The notes under the pieces: generated by a model | Database searches by the model: none | Told to the model about the DNA's origin: nothing | Seen by the model: the letters and a program-made list of their open reading frames with translations, nothing else | Position numbers and translations under genes: made by a program | In this document: positions 16,486-24,333 of the stretch, piece after piece | How the letters are laid out: the number at the start of each line of letters is the position of its first letter | How positions within the stretch are numbered: the first letter of the stretch is position 1 | Source of the DNA: Paenibacillus campinasensis | Lineage (GTDB): Bacteria; Bacillota; Bacilli; Paenibacillales; Paenibacillaceae | DNA length: 64,000 nt | Direction: 5' to 3' | Assembly: GCF_002272015.1 (NCBI RefSeq) | Contig: NZ_NPBY01000012.1 | Coordinates: 1 to 64,000 of the forward strand

Positions 16486-16573
16486 AAACTCTTGAGTGTG
16501 AATGTGTATGTGTCAAGCAGAAACATCATGAATACATCATGAGTTTATTTTATATAAGGAGCTATCATACGCC

Positions 16574-18139
16574 ATGAGTTTATTGACAGTAGAGAACGTA
16601 TCCCATAACTTCGGGGATCGCGTTCTATTTAAGAATGTTTCCTTCCGCCTTCTGGCTGGCGAGCATGTCGGGCTGGTCGGAGCAAACGGTGTCGGCAAGT
16701 CGACATTGATGAATATTCTGACCGGACAGCAGCTGAAGGACAGCGGTAAGGTGGAGTGGACGCCCAAGGTCCGCTACGGCTATCTGGACCAGCACACCAA
16801 GCTGACGCCTGGTAAAACGGTGCGCGACGTCTTGAAAGATGCGTTCCTGCCGTTGCTGGAGCTGGAGAAGGAAATGATGGAGATTACCGAGAAAATGGCC
16901 GATGCTTCTCCGGAAGAGCTGGAGCTGCTGCTGGAGCAGATGGGTGAAATTCAGGAGCAGCTGGAGATCGGTGACTTCTATCTCATTGACGTGAAGGTTG
17001 AAGAGATGGCCAACGGTCTCGGATTGTCTGTCATCGGTCTTGACCGGGATGTTGCAACCTTGAGCGGGGGACAGCGGACCAAGGTGCTGCTGGCCAAGCT
17101 GCTGCTGGAGAAGCCGAACGTGCTGCTGCTTGACGAGCCTACGAACTATTTGGACGTGGAGCATATCGAGTGGCTGACGCAATATTTGAAGTCTTATCCG
17201 TATGCGTTCATTCTGATCTCCCATGATACGGAGTTTATGAATCAGGTGGTCGATATTATCTATCACCTCGAGTTTGCCAAGCTGACCCGGTATACGGCCA
17301 ACTATGAGAAGTTTCTGGAGATGGCCGATATCAACAAGAACCAGCATATCGAAGCTTACGAGAAGCAGCAGGAGTTCATCAAGAAGCAGGAGGATTTCAT
17401 CCAGCGAAACAAGGCGCGCTATTCCACCTCCGGCCGGGCCAAAAGCCGCGAGAAGCAGCTTGAGCGTCTGGAGCGGATCGATCGTCCGGAAGAAGCAGCC
17501 AAGCCGGTGTTTAATTTCAAGGAATCCCGTGCCAGCGGCAAGACGGTGTTTGAAGGGATTGACTTTGAGATTGGTTACGATCGGCCGCTTCTGCCGAAGA
17601 TGAGCATGACGATTGAGCGCGGCGAGAAGATTGCCATTGTCGGCTGCAACGGTGTGGGTAAATCGACGCTGCTGAAGACGATTCTCGGCAAAATCCCGCC
17701 GATAAGCGGCAAGGTGTATCAAGGGGATTTCCTGTTCCCTGCTTATTTCGAGCAGGAGGTCAGACCTGGAAATATTACGCCGATTGACGATGTGTGGAAT
17801 GAGTTCCCGCATCTGAACCAGCATGAGGTGCGTGCTCATCTGGCCCGCTGCGGCTTGAAGAACGAACATATTACCCGTCCGCTTAAAGCGCTGAGCGGTG
17901 GTGAGCAGGCGAAGGTGCGCCTGTGCAAGCTGCTGATGCGTGAAAGCAACTGGATTCTGTTTGACGAGCCTACCAACCACCTTGATGTTGTGGCCAAGGA
18001 AGAGCTGAAACGGGCACTTAAGGAATACAAAGGCACCATTTTGCTCGTATCCCATGAACCTGATTTTTATGAGGATTGGGTGACAAAAACCTGGAATGTG
18101 GAAGACTGGTCTACGAGCAAACAGGTGAAAACAGAGTAA
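16574..18139 (+). CDS. ABC-F family translation factor-type ATPase (YkpA/YbiT-like)
   Basis: The 521-residue protein has two ABC domains and no membrane segment. First domain: Walker A GANGVGKST, signature TLSGGQRTK, Walker B LLLDEPTNYLD. The interdomain linker (about 240-310) is charged and helical (P-site tRNA interaction motif). Second domain: GCNGVGKST, ALSGGEQAK, LFDEPTNHLD. The duplicated Walker B DEPTN motifs and length fit the YbiT/YkpA branch of ABC-F, which act on the ribosome rather than in transport. ATAAGGAG lies upstream of the ATG. It stands alone between the Tad-like operon and a ThiF gene. Confidence 0.9.
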   Translation: MSLLTVENVSHNFGDRVLFKNVSFRLLAGEHVGLVGANGVGKSTLMNILTGQQLKDSGKVEWTPKVRYGYLDQHTKLTPGKTVRDVLKDAFLPLLELEKEMMEITEKMADASPEELELLLEQMGEIQEQLEIGDFYLIDVKVEEMANGLGLSVIGLDRDVATLSGGQRTKVLLAKLLLEKPNVLLLDEPTNYLDVEHIEWLTQYLKSYPYAFILISHDTEFMNQVVDIIYHLEFAKLTRYTANYEKFLEMADINKNQHIEAYEKQQEFIKKQEDFIQRNKARYSTSGRAKSREKQLERLERIDRPEEAAKPVFNFKESRASGKTVFEGIDFEIGYDRPLLPKMSMTIERGEKIAIVGCNGVGKSTLLKTILGKIPPISGKVYQGDFLFPAYFEQEVRPGNITPIDDVWNEFPHLNQHEVRAHLARCGLKNEHITRPLKALSGGEQAKVRLCKLLMRESNWILFDEPTNHLDVVAKEELKRALKEYKGTILLVSHEPDFYEDWVTKTWNVEDWSTSKQVKTE

Positions 18140-18212
18140 CGGGTTAACCGGTGCAAGGTCAGGGGGGAATCGTCCGGACACGCACCTTACATCCCATAAG
18201 CAATAACTGAAG

Positions 18213-18253
18213 ATTGCCCTCTCCGTTAGCGATGTGCTGACAGAGAGGGCAAT
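18213..18253 (+). terminator. Hairpin after the ABC-F gene, no clear T tract
   Basis: ATTGCCCTCTC at 18213-18223 pairs perfectly with GAGAGGGCAAT at 18243-18253 around a 19-nt loop. It is followed by TCATG rather than a run of T, so termination strength is uncertain. Confidence 0.4.
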
Positions 18254-18344
18254 TCATGTCTATGCGCAAGCACGGTGTGACCGCTGTTGCAACTGTGGTA
18301 TCCTAATAGGATATAAGGAAGCCTGGGAGAAGGGAACGAAACGA

Positions 18345-19481
18345 ATGCAAATCGAAAGCCATGACGAAAACCGTGACGAAAGCAAACCTTTTGCAAATGG
18401 TGATGAACAGCAGCAAATGCTATATTCGCGAGCCTATGGTCCCAGCGATGAAGAGCGCTTGAACCGTTATTCCAGACAAGAGCGCTTCGCTCCGTTTGGC
18501 AAGGAGGGGCAGCAGCGGTTAAAGCAGAGCCATGCGCTCATTGTCGGCGCCGGAGCGCTCGGAAGCGCGATCGCAGAGACGCTGGTCCGGGCCGGGGTAG
18601 GCAAGGTGACGCTGGCGGATCGGGATTATGTGGAGTGGAGCAATCTGCAGCGGCAGCAGCTGTTCACCGAACAGGATGCCGGGGAGCGGTTACCGAAGGC
18701 GGTTGCCGCGAAGCGCAGACTTTGCATGATTAACTCCGAGGTTACAGTTGAAGCCAGGGTGCTGGATGTGCGGGCAGGAGAGCTGACAGAGCTGGCTCGT
18801 GGTGTGGACGTCATTCTGGATGCGACCGATAATTTTGACACTCGGCTGATCATCAATGATTATTGCTATCAGCAGAGCATCCCCTGGATCTACGGCGGCT
18901 GTGTCGGCAGCACCGGCATGAGTTTCACCTTTCGCCCTGGAGCAACCCCGTGTCTGAACTGTCTGCTGGGGGCTGTCCCGTTCGGGGGGGACACATGCGA
19001 TACGGCTGGCATTTTGCCGCAAGCGGTACAGATGGTAGCCGCCCACCAGACGATGGAGGCGATGAAGCTGTTGTCTGGTCATCCGGAAACGTTACGAGGC
19101 AAGATGGTATCATTCGATCTGTGGCGGAATGAAACCCTGGTGTTCGGGGTGGAGCAAGCGAGGAAGGAGGACTGCCCGACTTGTGGTGACAATCCGAGCC
19201 ATCCATACCTGATGGCGGTCAATACAGAGAAGAGCGAAGTGCTCTGCGGACGCGATACGGTGCAGATCCGCCCGGCACGCCGGGTAGCGCTGAACCTGAG
19301 CCAGCTGTCCGAACGATTGAACGCGCTGGGGGAAGGGAAGGCGGCCGCCAATCCGTTCATGGTCATGTATTCACTGGGAGACAAGCGGATCGTTGTTTTT
19401 GCTGATGGCCGGGCGCTGATACACGGCACTTCCGATCTCGCAGAGGCGCGCACGATCTACCACCGGTATATTGGAGGATAG
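18345..19481 (+). CDS. ThiF/MoeB/HesA-type adenylyltransferase
   Basis: The 378-residue protein is an E1-like enzyme that adenylates the C-terminal glycine of a ubiquitin-like sulfur carrier (ThiS or MoaD class). ATP-binding GAGALGSAIAETLVRAG, then DRDYVEWSNLQRQQLF and KAVAAKRRL, then DATDNFDTR. The zinc Cys pairs are PCLNCLLG and DCPTCG. A C-terminal extension (about 290-378) follows the E1 core. The first 35 residues are acidic and Gln-rich, before the usual LNRYSRQERF. The ATG is taken because AGAAGGGA precedes it; a start nearer the core is possible. No thiS or moa gene is adjacent, so the pathway (thiamine or molybdopterin) is open. Confidence 0.85.
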   Translation: MQIESHDENRDESKPFANGDEQQQMLYSRAYGPSDEERLNRYSRQERFAPFGKEGQQRLKQSHALIVGAGALGSAIAETLVRAGVGKVTLADRDYVEWSNLQRQQLFTEQDAGERLPKAVAAKRRLCMINSEVTVEARVLDVRAGELTELARGVDVILDATDNFDTRLIINDYCYQQSIPWIYGGCVGSTGMSFTFRPGATPCLNCLLGAVPFGGDTCDTAGILPQAVQMVAAHQTMEAMKLLSGHPETLRGKMVSFDLWRNETLVFGVEQARKEDCPTCGDNPSHPYLMAVNTEKSEVLCGRDTVQIRPARRVALNLSQLSERLNALGEGKAAANPFMVMYSLGDKRIVVFADGRALIHGTSDLAEARTIYHRYIGG

Positions 19482-19517
19482 CTGACAAAAGGGTGGGCCT
19501 GTACACATCCGTATAAC

Positions 19518-19553
19518 ACATCCATTTCTCATTTATGAGGAATGGATGTTTTC
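19518..19553 (+). terminator. Intrinsic terminator after the ThiF gene
   Basis: A 13-bp stem (19518-19530 with 19537-19549, one G-T pair) has a 6-nt loop ATTTAT and is followed by a short T run. Confidence 0.65.
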
Positions 19554-19667
19554 GTATTGCGGCAATCTAAGGGTTGGAATCAAGAAAAGTGCAACCTTAG
19601 ATCAATGAAACAGTCCAGAGCTGTATTATAGCGGTACTACATCAGGGTGAAAGCGGGGCGAAGACCT

Positions 19668-20378
19668 GTGGAAAGACGAATTATGGTAGCTGCAGGTCAA
19701 GGTGAAAAAACGGACAGGTATGTCAAGGAATTGGCAGAAGCGGGATACAGCGTTGTGACGGCTTACGACCAGACGGAGGTGCTGACGCTGCTCGAAAGCG
19801 GCGGGGCCGAGCTGCTGCTGATTGACAGCGGCCTGCCGGGGATGAACGATTTTGACCTTGTTCGCAGACTGGAGGCCCGGGCGGAGCAGCTTCCGGTCGT
19901 CGTCATCGGTCATGACGGCGCAGACGAAGCGGTCCATGCCTTGGAGGCGGGAGCCAATGATTATATTCCCGATCATGGGGATAAACGCGAATTTCTGGCC
20001 CGGGTTGCCAATGTGTTCAAGCTTTTTTACGCGCGGCAGAAGGAACAGGAGCGGACGATCCAGATCGGTGATTTAAGGATTGATCCGTCAAGCCGCGAGG
20101 TTGTGCGGAGCGGTGAGCTTATTCATCTGACCCAGAGGGAATATAAGCTGCTGCTCTATTTGGCCAAGCGGGCGAATCAAGTCTGCACCCGGGAGGAAAT
20201 ACTGAAGCATGTGTGGGATTTTGATTTTCATACCGGAACGAATGTGGTGGATGTGTACATCTTGCATTTGCGGGAGAAGCTGGATAAAGGTCATAAAACG
20301 AAGCTGCTCAGCACGGTTCGCGGAGCGGGTTATATGTTGAAAACACCGCTGCCATCCGATGCGCAGGCCGGAACATAA
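19668..20378 (+). CDS. OmpR/PhoB-type response regulator with an atypical receiver
   Basis: The protein has about 236 residues: receiver at 1-115 and winged-helix DNA-binding domain at 135-230 (LTQREYKLLLYLAKRANQ, HTGTNVVDVYILHLREKL, VRGAGYML). The receiver keeps the phospho-acceptor position in LLLIDSGLPG. The acidic pair that normally follows strand 1 is replaced (RRIMVAAGQGE), and the conserved Lys-Pro after strand 5 is PDHGDK. It therefore may not be phosphorylated normally. No histidine kinase is adjacent. Start choice is uncertain: GTG at 19668 gives the family-like N terminus xERRIMV, while GTG at 19647 adds seven residues. Confidence 0.8.
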   Translation: MERRIMVAAGQGEKTDRYVKELAEAGYSVVTAYDQTEVLTLLESGGAELLLIDSGLPGMNDFDLVRRLEARAEQLPVVVIGHDGADEAVHALEAGANDYIPDHGDKREFLARVANVFKLFYARQKEQERTIQIGDLRIDPSSREVVRSGELIHLTQREYKLLLYLAKRANQVCTREEILKHVWDFDFHTGTNVVDVYILHLREKLDKGHKTKLLSTVRGAGYMLKTPLPSDAQAGT

Positions 20379-20394
20379 TCGAAAGAAACATGAA

Positions 20395-20427
20395 AAAGGC
20401 CGCCCTCCTAACAGGAAGACGGTCTTT
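20395..20427 (-). terminator. Intrinsic terminator of the NlpC/P60 gene, shared with the convergent regulator gene
   Basis: A 15-position stem with two mismatches (20395-20409 with 20413-20427) has a 3-nt loop. Read on the minus strand it is followed by five T, so it serves the minus-strand wall-hydrolase gene; it may also stop the + strand regulator transcript. Confidence 0.65.
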
Positions 20428-20439
20428 GCTGACTTTGAC

Positions 20440-20937
20440 TTACAGTACGCGGCGTGCTTTCACGTACGTTTTGTTCCAGGTGCCCGAGTTCAGGTTGGAA
20501 ATCGTTACGCCCGGTTTGCCATAGGTATGCAGAATTTTGCCATTGCCCATGTATACGGCCACGTGTGTGACGTTCGATCCGTTTGAACGGCTGCCGCTGG
20601 AGAAGAACACCAGGTCGCCCGTTCTAAGATTGCTTCTGGATACGGCTTTGCCGACTTTGGATTGTGCCGCAGATGTACGGGGTAGATCCACACCGTATTT
20701 TTTAAAGATATGCTTCATGAATGAAGAGCAGTCAAACACTTTGGTTGTGCTGGTGGACGCACCGAATTTGTACGGCGTTCCCATATATTTTTTGCCAAAG
20801 TTAACAACTTGGCTTCCTTTGCTAGTTGATGCGGCTTCTACCGGGGTTGCCGGAGCCACGGTCAGCAGGGCTCCGAATCCCATTGCTGCGCTCAGGCTGA
20901 TGACTACAGCTTTCTTCGCCCAATTGTGTCGAGTCAT
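20440..20937 (-). CDS. Secreted NlpC/P60 peptidoglycan hydrolase
   Basis: The 165-residue protein has a signal peptide (KKAVVISLSAAMGFGALL, probable cut after PVEA). It is followed by a single NlpC/P60 domain with catalytic Cys in FDCSSFM, His in THVAVYMG and a third polar residue in ILHTYG. It should be exported and cleave D-Glu-diaminopimelate type bonds in wall peptides. No SH3b or LysM targeting domain is present, so it is a minimal form. GGAGGT precedes the ATG; the longer open frame upstream lacks a ribosome site. The basic and Ser-rich surface fits a wall-located enzyme. Confidence 0.9.
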   Translation of the reverse strand: MTRHNWAKKAVVISLSAAMGFGALLTVAPATPVEAASTSKGSQVVNFGKKYMGTPYKFGASTSTTKVFDCSSFMKHIFKKYGVDLPRTSAAQSKVGKAVSRSNLRTGDLVFFSSGSRSNGSNVTHVAVYMGNGKILHTYGKPGVTISNLNSGTWNKTYVKARRVL

Positions 20938-21125
20938 GATGTAATACCTCCATATTGGTTGTTTTCTTTTGCGCTGAACCGAGTATATCAGATTTGAAAT
21001 CATCTATAATTTGGATAAAACGCGCAAACCCTTGGGCGGCAAGGAATGAAAGCGGAATATTAAAATCTCATTAAAAGTTACAAAATATTAAGAATTCGTT
21101 CATTTTCAGATTTGATGAAAATAGA

Positions 21126-21150
21126 AAAACCCTTGGGAGCCAAGGGTTTT
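21126..21150 (-). terminator. Intrinsic terminator of thiN
   Basis: The perfect 10-bp stem AAAACCCTTG/CAAGGGTTTT has a 5-nt loop; on the minus strand a run of T follows. A similar unpaired CCCTTGGG segment lies at about 21029-21036. Confidence 0.75.
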
Positions 21151-21206
21151 GGTCATGAATAGAGCTGTGGATACGAGCGGATTTTTTGATGACAAAAAAG
21201 TAATGA

Positions 21207-21851
21207 TTACTTGTCTTTACTCTGAATAATGAGCAGCAATCCGCCTTCGATCTGAACCGTTCCTTCATCGCCGAGCAGCCGGTTGCTGACGCCAAGGGAC
21301 TGTCCCATTCGCAGCGTAGCGTTGTGCAGCGGGTATTCAAAGCCGGTCAGTTCGATGCCGGTCACTTCGGGTGTGAGCGGCAGCAGCGACACATAAGTAT
21401 AGCCTCTCTCTTTCACGATACAGCTGGAGCCGGTCAGGGTAATATAATTGGAGCTGTCCAATATGGAACATTTCACATGATGCTGAAGCCCTCGGATCAG
21501 CATATGAATGTTGACAAGGGTATGATCGAGCCTTGAGCCTGTCCCGCCCAGAATCAGAATCGATTCGGGAGATTGGTCGAGCGCATGGTCGAAGGCCATC
21601 TCCGTATCGGACGAGTTTTTATCCACCGGATCGCATTCGATCACCTGTCCGCTCTGCTTGCGGACCAGCTCAAGCTGCTCGGGGGTAATGGAATCAAAGT
21701 CGCCGACGGCCAGATGCGGCGTCACCCCGTGTTCAATAAGAAACAGGGCGCCTCGGTCGGCACCGATGATGTAATCATCGGGTTTAATCTCATCAATAAA
21801 CGTTGGTGACAATTCTCCACCGGTAAATATAAGAACACGTGTGCAGTCCAT
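21207..21851 (-). CDS. thiN: Thiamine pyrophosphokinase
   Basis: The 214-residue protein transfers pyrophosphate from ATP to thiamine to make the cofactor TPP, used for example by the pyruvate dehydrogenase encoded 3 kb away. Family motifs are visible: YIIGADRGALFL, HLAVGDFDSIT, DKNSSDTEMAFDHAL and LGGTGSRLDHTLVNI. These acidic and Gly-rich loops form the nucleotide and Mg site. The AAAGGAGG ribosome site sits 10 nt before the ATG. It is transcribed away from the TRIC-like channel gene from an overlapping divergent promoter. Confidence 0.93.
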   Translation of the reverse strand: MDCTRVLIFTGGELSPTFIDEIKPDDYIIGADRGALFLIEHGVTPHLAVGDFDSITPEQLELVRKQSGQVIECDPVDKNSSDTEMAFDHALDQSPESILILGGTGSRLDHTLVNIHMLIRGLQHHVKCSILDSSNYITLTGSSCIVKERGYTYVSLLPLTPEVTGIELTGFEYPLHNATLRMGQSLGVSNRLLGDEGTVQIEGGLLLIIQSKDK

Positions 21852-21894
21852 GATTAGAATTCCTCCTTTGTTGTAGGAATTGCCATTGTACTAT

Positions 21895-21923
21895 AGTATA
21901 GTAGAGATTCTACGCTTGCACAA
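21895..21923 (-). promoter_or_regulatory. Promoter of thiN (overlaps the divergent promoter)
   Basis: On the minus strand TTGTGC (21923-21918) and TATACT (21900-21895) are spaced by 17 nt. The -35 overlaps the -35 of the opposing promoter. Confidence 0.5.
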
Positions 21924-21945
21924 TTTCAGCAGGCGCGGCTAAAAT
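21916..21945 (+). promoter_or_regulatory. Promoter of the TRIC-like channel gene
   Basis: TTGCAC at 21916-21921 and TAAAAT at 21940-21945 have an 18-nt spacer. The start point would be near 21952, 35 nt before the TTG start codon. Confidence 0.6.
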
Positions 21946-21986
21946 GGTAGAAGTATATCTTTATGCAGTGAAAGGAACTATCAATT

Positions 21987-22640
21987 TTGGACTTGCATGT
22001 GTTTGACCTTTTCAGCATCATCGGCACGATTGCGTTTGCCATGTCCGGGGCATTCGTTGCCATGGAAGAAGAGTATGACATTCTGGGCGTTATCGTGCTC
22101 GGGATGGTGACCGCTTTTGGCGGAGGAATTATCCGCAATGTGCTGATCGGCGTTCCGGTTACAACTTTATGGAGTCAGGGGAATCTGATCCTGCTGGCGC
22201 TAGTTTCTGTTATGGTTGCTTTTATCCTTCCGCTGGCCTGGATTCAGCACTGGAAGAAAACCGAGGTGCTGTTTGACGCGATCGGCTTGTCGGCGTTTGC
22301 GATCCAGGGGGCGCTGTATGCGGCCCAGATGAATCATCCGCTCAGCGCTGTCCTTGTGGCGGCTGTCCTGACGGGAAGCGGCGGGGGAATCGTCCGTGAT
22401 CTGCTGGCTGGGCGTAAACCGCTGGTGCTTCGGGATGAAATCTATGCGGTATGGGCGATGCTCGGCGGCGCTGTTATCGGACTTGGCATCGCGAGCTCCA
22501 CATGGCAGCTGCTGACGCTTTTTATCGTGGTCATTATGTTTCGGATGCTGTCGGTTCATTATAAATGGAGGCTTCCGCGGCGGTCCCTTCAGGCTCAGGG
22601 AAGCGTGACGGATAGCGCCAACAGTAAATTGAATCTGTAA
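21987..22640 (+). CDS. TRIC-type trimeric cation channel family membrane protein (UPF0126)
   Basis: The 217-residue protein has about seven hydrophobic helices arranged as two repeats. Each repeat has the hallmark Gly-rich turn with Arg-Asp/Asn: FGGGIIRNVLIG in the first and SGGGIVRDLLAG in the second. This is the prokaryotic TRIC/YvgT family, which forms trimeric potassium-permeable pores. The start is TTG, with AAAGGAAC about 9 nt upstream. The C-terminal 30 residues are basic and Ser/Gln-rich, outside the membrane. It overlaps the frame of the phosphatase gene only at one base and lies just before it. Confidence 0.85.
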   Translation: MDLHVFDLFSIIGTIAFAMSGAFVAMEEEYDILGVIVLGMVTAFGGGIIRNVLIGVPVTTLWSQGNLILLALVSVMVAFILPLAWIQHWKKTEVLFDAIGLSAFAIQGALYAAQMNHPLSAVLVAAVLTGSGGGIVRDLLAGRKPLVLRDEIYAVWAMLGGAVIGLGIASSTWQLLTLFIVVIMFRMLSVHYKWRLPRRSLQAQGSVTDSANSKLNL

Positions 22641-22660
22641 TGCTGAAAGGAGAGAGGGAA

Positions 22661-23125
22661 TTGGTGTCGGTATTGTTTGTATGTCTGGGGAATATATGTC
22701 GGTCGCCGATGGCTGAAGCGGTGTTGAGGCACAAAATTGAACAGCGGGGACTGTCGGGGGCGGTGAAGGTGGATTCGGCCGGGACCGGCGATTGGCATAT
22801 CGGCAATGTGCCTCATGAGGGTACGCGAAAGCTGCTCGATCGCTGGGGAATCAGCTATGAAGGCATGGTCGCCAGAAAAGTGAAGGAGTCGGACTTGGTC
22901 GATTTCGACTATATTATCGGGATGGATGATTCCAACATCAGTAACCTGCGCAAGCTGACTGGCGGAGCGGAGGCGGAAATTATGAAATTCATGGATTTGC
23001 TTCCGGAGGAACGGCTGCGCGAGGTGCCCGATCCGTATTTCACCGGCAATTTTGATGAGGTGTATCGACTGATTGATGCCGGATGTGACATCCTGCTGGA
23101 CAAAATCGTTGCGGAAAAGCTATAA
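22661..23125 (+). CDS. Low-molecular-weight protein tyrosine phosphatase
   Basis: The protein has about 154 residues. The active-site loop CLGNICRS (C-x5-R-S) is at the N terminus and the general acid is in VPDPYFTG. It should dephosphorylate phospho-Tyr or phospho-Arg proteins; Bacillus YwlE, a family member, is an arginine phosphatase. Two starts are credible: TTG 22661 and GTG 22664, the latter giving MSVLFVCLGN. The ATG at 22640 lies before the AAAGGAGAGAGGG ribosome site and is rejected. It is 20 nt after the TRIC-like gene, probably co-transcribed, and a terminator follows. Confidence 0.88.
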   Translation: MVSVLFVCLGNICRSPMAEAVLRHKIEQRGLSGAVKVDSAGTGDWHIGNVPHEGTRKLLDRWGISYEGMVARKVKESDLVDFDYIIGMDDSNISNLRKLTGGAEAEIMKFMDLLPEERLREVPDPYFTGNFDEVYRLIDAGCDILLDKIVAEKL

Positions 23126-23183
23126 TCGTTTCGAATATAAGATGTATGCTTAAAGGGACTCGTTCCCCGAATCGGGTATGAAG

Positions 23184-23226
23184 AAAGCTGGGCTGCTCTA
23201 TGCAGGAGCAGAGGACAAGCTTTTTT
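23184..23226 (+). terminator. Terminator after the tyrosine phosphatase gene
   Basis: AAAGCT at 23184-23189 pairs with AGCTTT at 23218-23223, and CTGCTC at 23193-23198 with GAGCAG at 23206-23211. Six T follow (23221-23226). Confidence 0.6.
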
Positions 23227-23239
23227 CATCACAGCAAAT

Positions 23240-23253
23240 TGTAAGCGCTTATC
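23240..23253. promoter_or_regulatory. cre-like palindrome
   Basis: TGTAAGCGCTTATC contains a perfect 10-bp palindrome (TAAGCGCTTA) and matches 12 of 14 positions of the CcpA operator TGTAAGCGCTTACA. It is not next to an obvious promoter, so relevance is uncertain. Confidence 0.3.
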
Positions 23254-23372
23254 CTATGTAGCTGGCGGTTCTTCCGAAGGGGGCAAGTTCTATCCATAGG
23301 GGCGAACCATTGGAGCGGACAAGTCTTGTGATCATATGGGAGGCTTCTCGGTCAGGTATGAGACAGGGGGTC

Positions 23373-23539
23373 AAAAAAAGATGAACAATGCACATTCCAT
23401 AAAGAAAAGTTGCGGCTGGCTACCCGAAAGGGCGAACACTTGGGCACCAGGCTTTTCTTGGGATTATAGAGTGAGGTCACCCGGCTGAAGCCGGTCCAGG
23501 TTCTCTATCCCGTTAATGCGCGTTTGTTCATCTTTTTTT
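23373..23539 (+). ncRNA. Unidentified 167-nt highly structured RNA or folded repeat element
   Basis: The ends form a perfect 16-bp stem, 23373-23388 with 23524-23539. Inside are two long arms. Arm 1 has an 8-bp stem (AAGAAAAG 23402-23409 with CTTTTCTT 23452-23459), an inner CTGG/CCAG helix, and CCC-GAAA-GGG at 23423-23432, a GNRA tetraloop. Arm 2 (23460-23511) pairs GGG and ATAGAG with CTCTAT and CCC around a 3-nt bulge and is capped by CCGGC-TGAA-GCCGG. A/T runs at both ends give an intrinsic-terminator-like finish on either strand. It lies between two terminators, outside any gene. I could not match it to 6S, SRP, tmRNA, RNase P or a riboswitch. Strand is a guess. Confidence 0.55.
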
Positions 23540-23560
23540 ATCCATGCTATGAAAAGAAAT

Positions 23561-23579
23561 GCGGCCCCTAAAGGGCCGC
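23561..23579 (-). terminator. Terminator of the esterase gene
   Basis: GCGGCCC at 23561-23567 pairs with GGGCCGC at 23573-23579; on the minus strand ATTTCTTTTC follows. Confidence 0.6.
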
Positions 23580-23598
23580 TGGCCGAAGCCGAGGTATG

Positions 23599-24333
23599 TT
23601 ACTCGGCCTTCAGGAAGTAACGAAGGGCGTCCGGCAGCTCCTTCTGCCAGAATCCCCAGATGTGGCGGCCGTCCTTCTCGGAGTAGGATACTGTGGCACC
23701 CCGCTCTTCAAACAGATCCCTGGTCGTGCGGTTTAACTCGACAAAGTTATACACGCCCGTGTCCGTTGCATAGCTGTCCTCCTGCAAGCCAACGATCATG
23801 TAGACATCGAGCCAGGACAGGTCGCTGTGGATGGAGATCATGCTTTGGGATTTCTCGTAAAAAGCGCCGGAGAGGCTGATCACACGCGTAAACAGCTCCG
23901 GATATTGCAGTGCGAGATGGACCGATACGCTTCCGCCGAGCGAGTCGCCGGCCAGCACACGTTCAGATGCATCGCGGCGAACCGGATACTTTTCTTCTAT
24001 AAAGGGAATAATCTCTTCGGCGAAGCATGACAGATACGCATCGAAGCGGCTGCCAAACGGCGCGTATTCCTCTGTGCGGACTTTGGTGTTCACTTCCACG
24101 CCCACGATGATGAAGGGCTCATAGCCTTCTTCCAGAATCAATTGATTGGCCCAGGTGGCAATGCGGCCAAAGTTGAAAAATTCCTCGCCGTCCTGGCAAT
24201 AGACGACCGGATAGCTGAGCACCTCAATGTAGCCGGGCGGGAGGTAGATGCGGAGGGTCCGATCTTCCTGGAGATGGCGACTGTGGATGACCTCCTTTAC
24301 AATGGTTCGTTTCAATAATCGTTCATTCGTCAT
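23599..24333 (-). CDS. Esterase-D-like alpha/beta hydrolase
   Basis: The 244-residue cytosolic serine hydrolase has the nucleophile in LAGDSLGGSVS (GxSxG) and the His in KDGRHIWGFWQ. LRIYLPPGY and VVYCQDGEEFF are typical of the putative esterase (enterochelin esterase/YbbA-like) family. No signal peptide is present. AAAGGTGATC precedes the ATG. Substrates in the family range from siderophore esters to acyl esters; no siderophore gene is nearby, so the substrate is open. It is read divergently from pdhA, sharing a 272-nt intergenic region. Confidence 0.85.
   Translation of the reverse strand: MTNERLLKRTIVKEVIHSRHLQEDRTLRIYLPPGYIEVLSYPVVYCQDGEEFFNFGRIATWANQLILEEGYEPFIIVGVEVNTKVRTEEYAPFGSRFDAYLSCFAEEIIPFIEEKYPVRRDASERVLAGDSLGGSVSVHLALQYPELFTRVISLSGAFYEKSQSMISIHSDLSWLDVYMIVGLQEDSYATDTGVYNFVELNRTTRDLFEERGATVSYSEKDGRHIWGFWQKELPDALRYFLKAE

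Noticed and set aside
16625-18181. 518-codon minus-strand frame opposite the ABC-F gene
   Set aside because: Leu/Gln/His-rich antisense translation of a clear ABC-F protein; no start signal.
18213-18253. Hairpin before the ThiF gene as a riboswitch
   Set aside because: A simple stem with a 19-nt loop and no conserved core; more likely a weak terminator.
23240-23372. Weak resemblance of the minus strand near 23250-23285 to the 3' part of ydaO (c-di-AMP) riboswitches
   Set aside because: Only a CAGCTA...AAGCG-like stretch fits; the G-rich 5' core is missing on that strand and no downstream gene is suitably placed.
23373-23539. Folded element as 6S, SRP, tmRNA or RNase P RNA
   Set aside because: None of the diagnostic sequences (for example the SRP GGAAGGAAGCAGC loop or the RNase P GAGGAAAGUCC segment) is present; architecture is a multi-arm junction.
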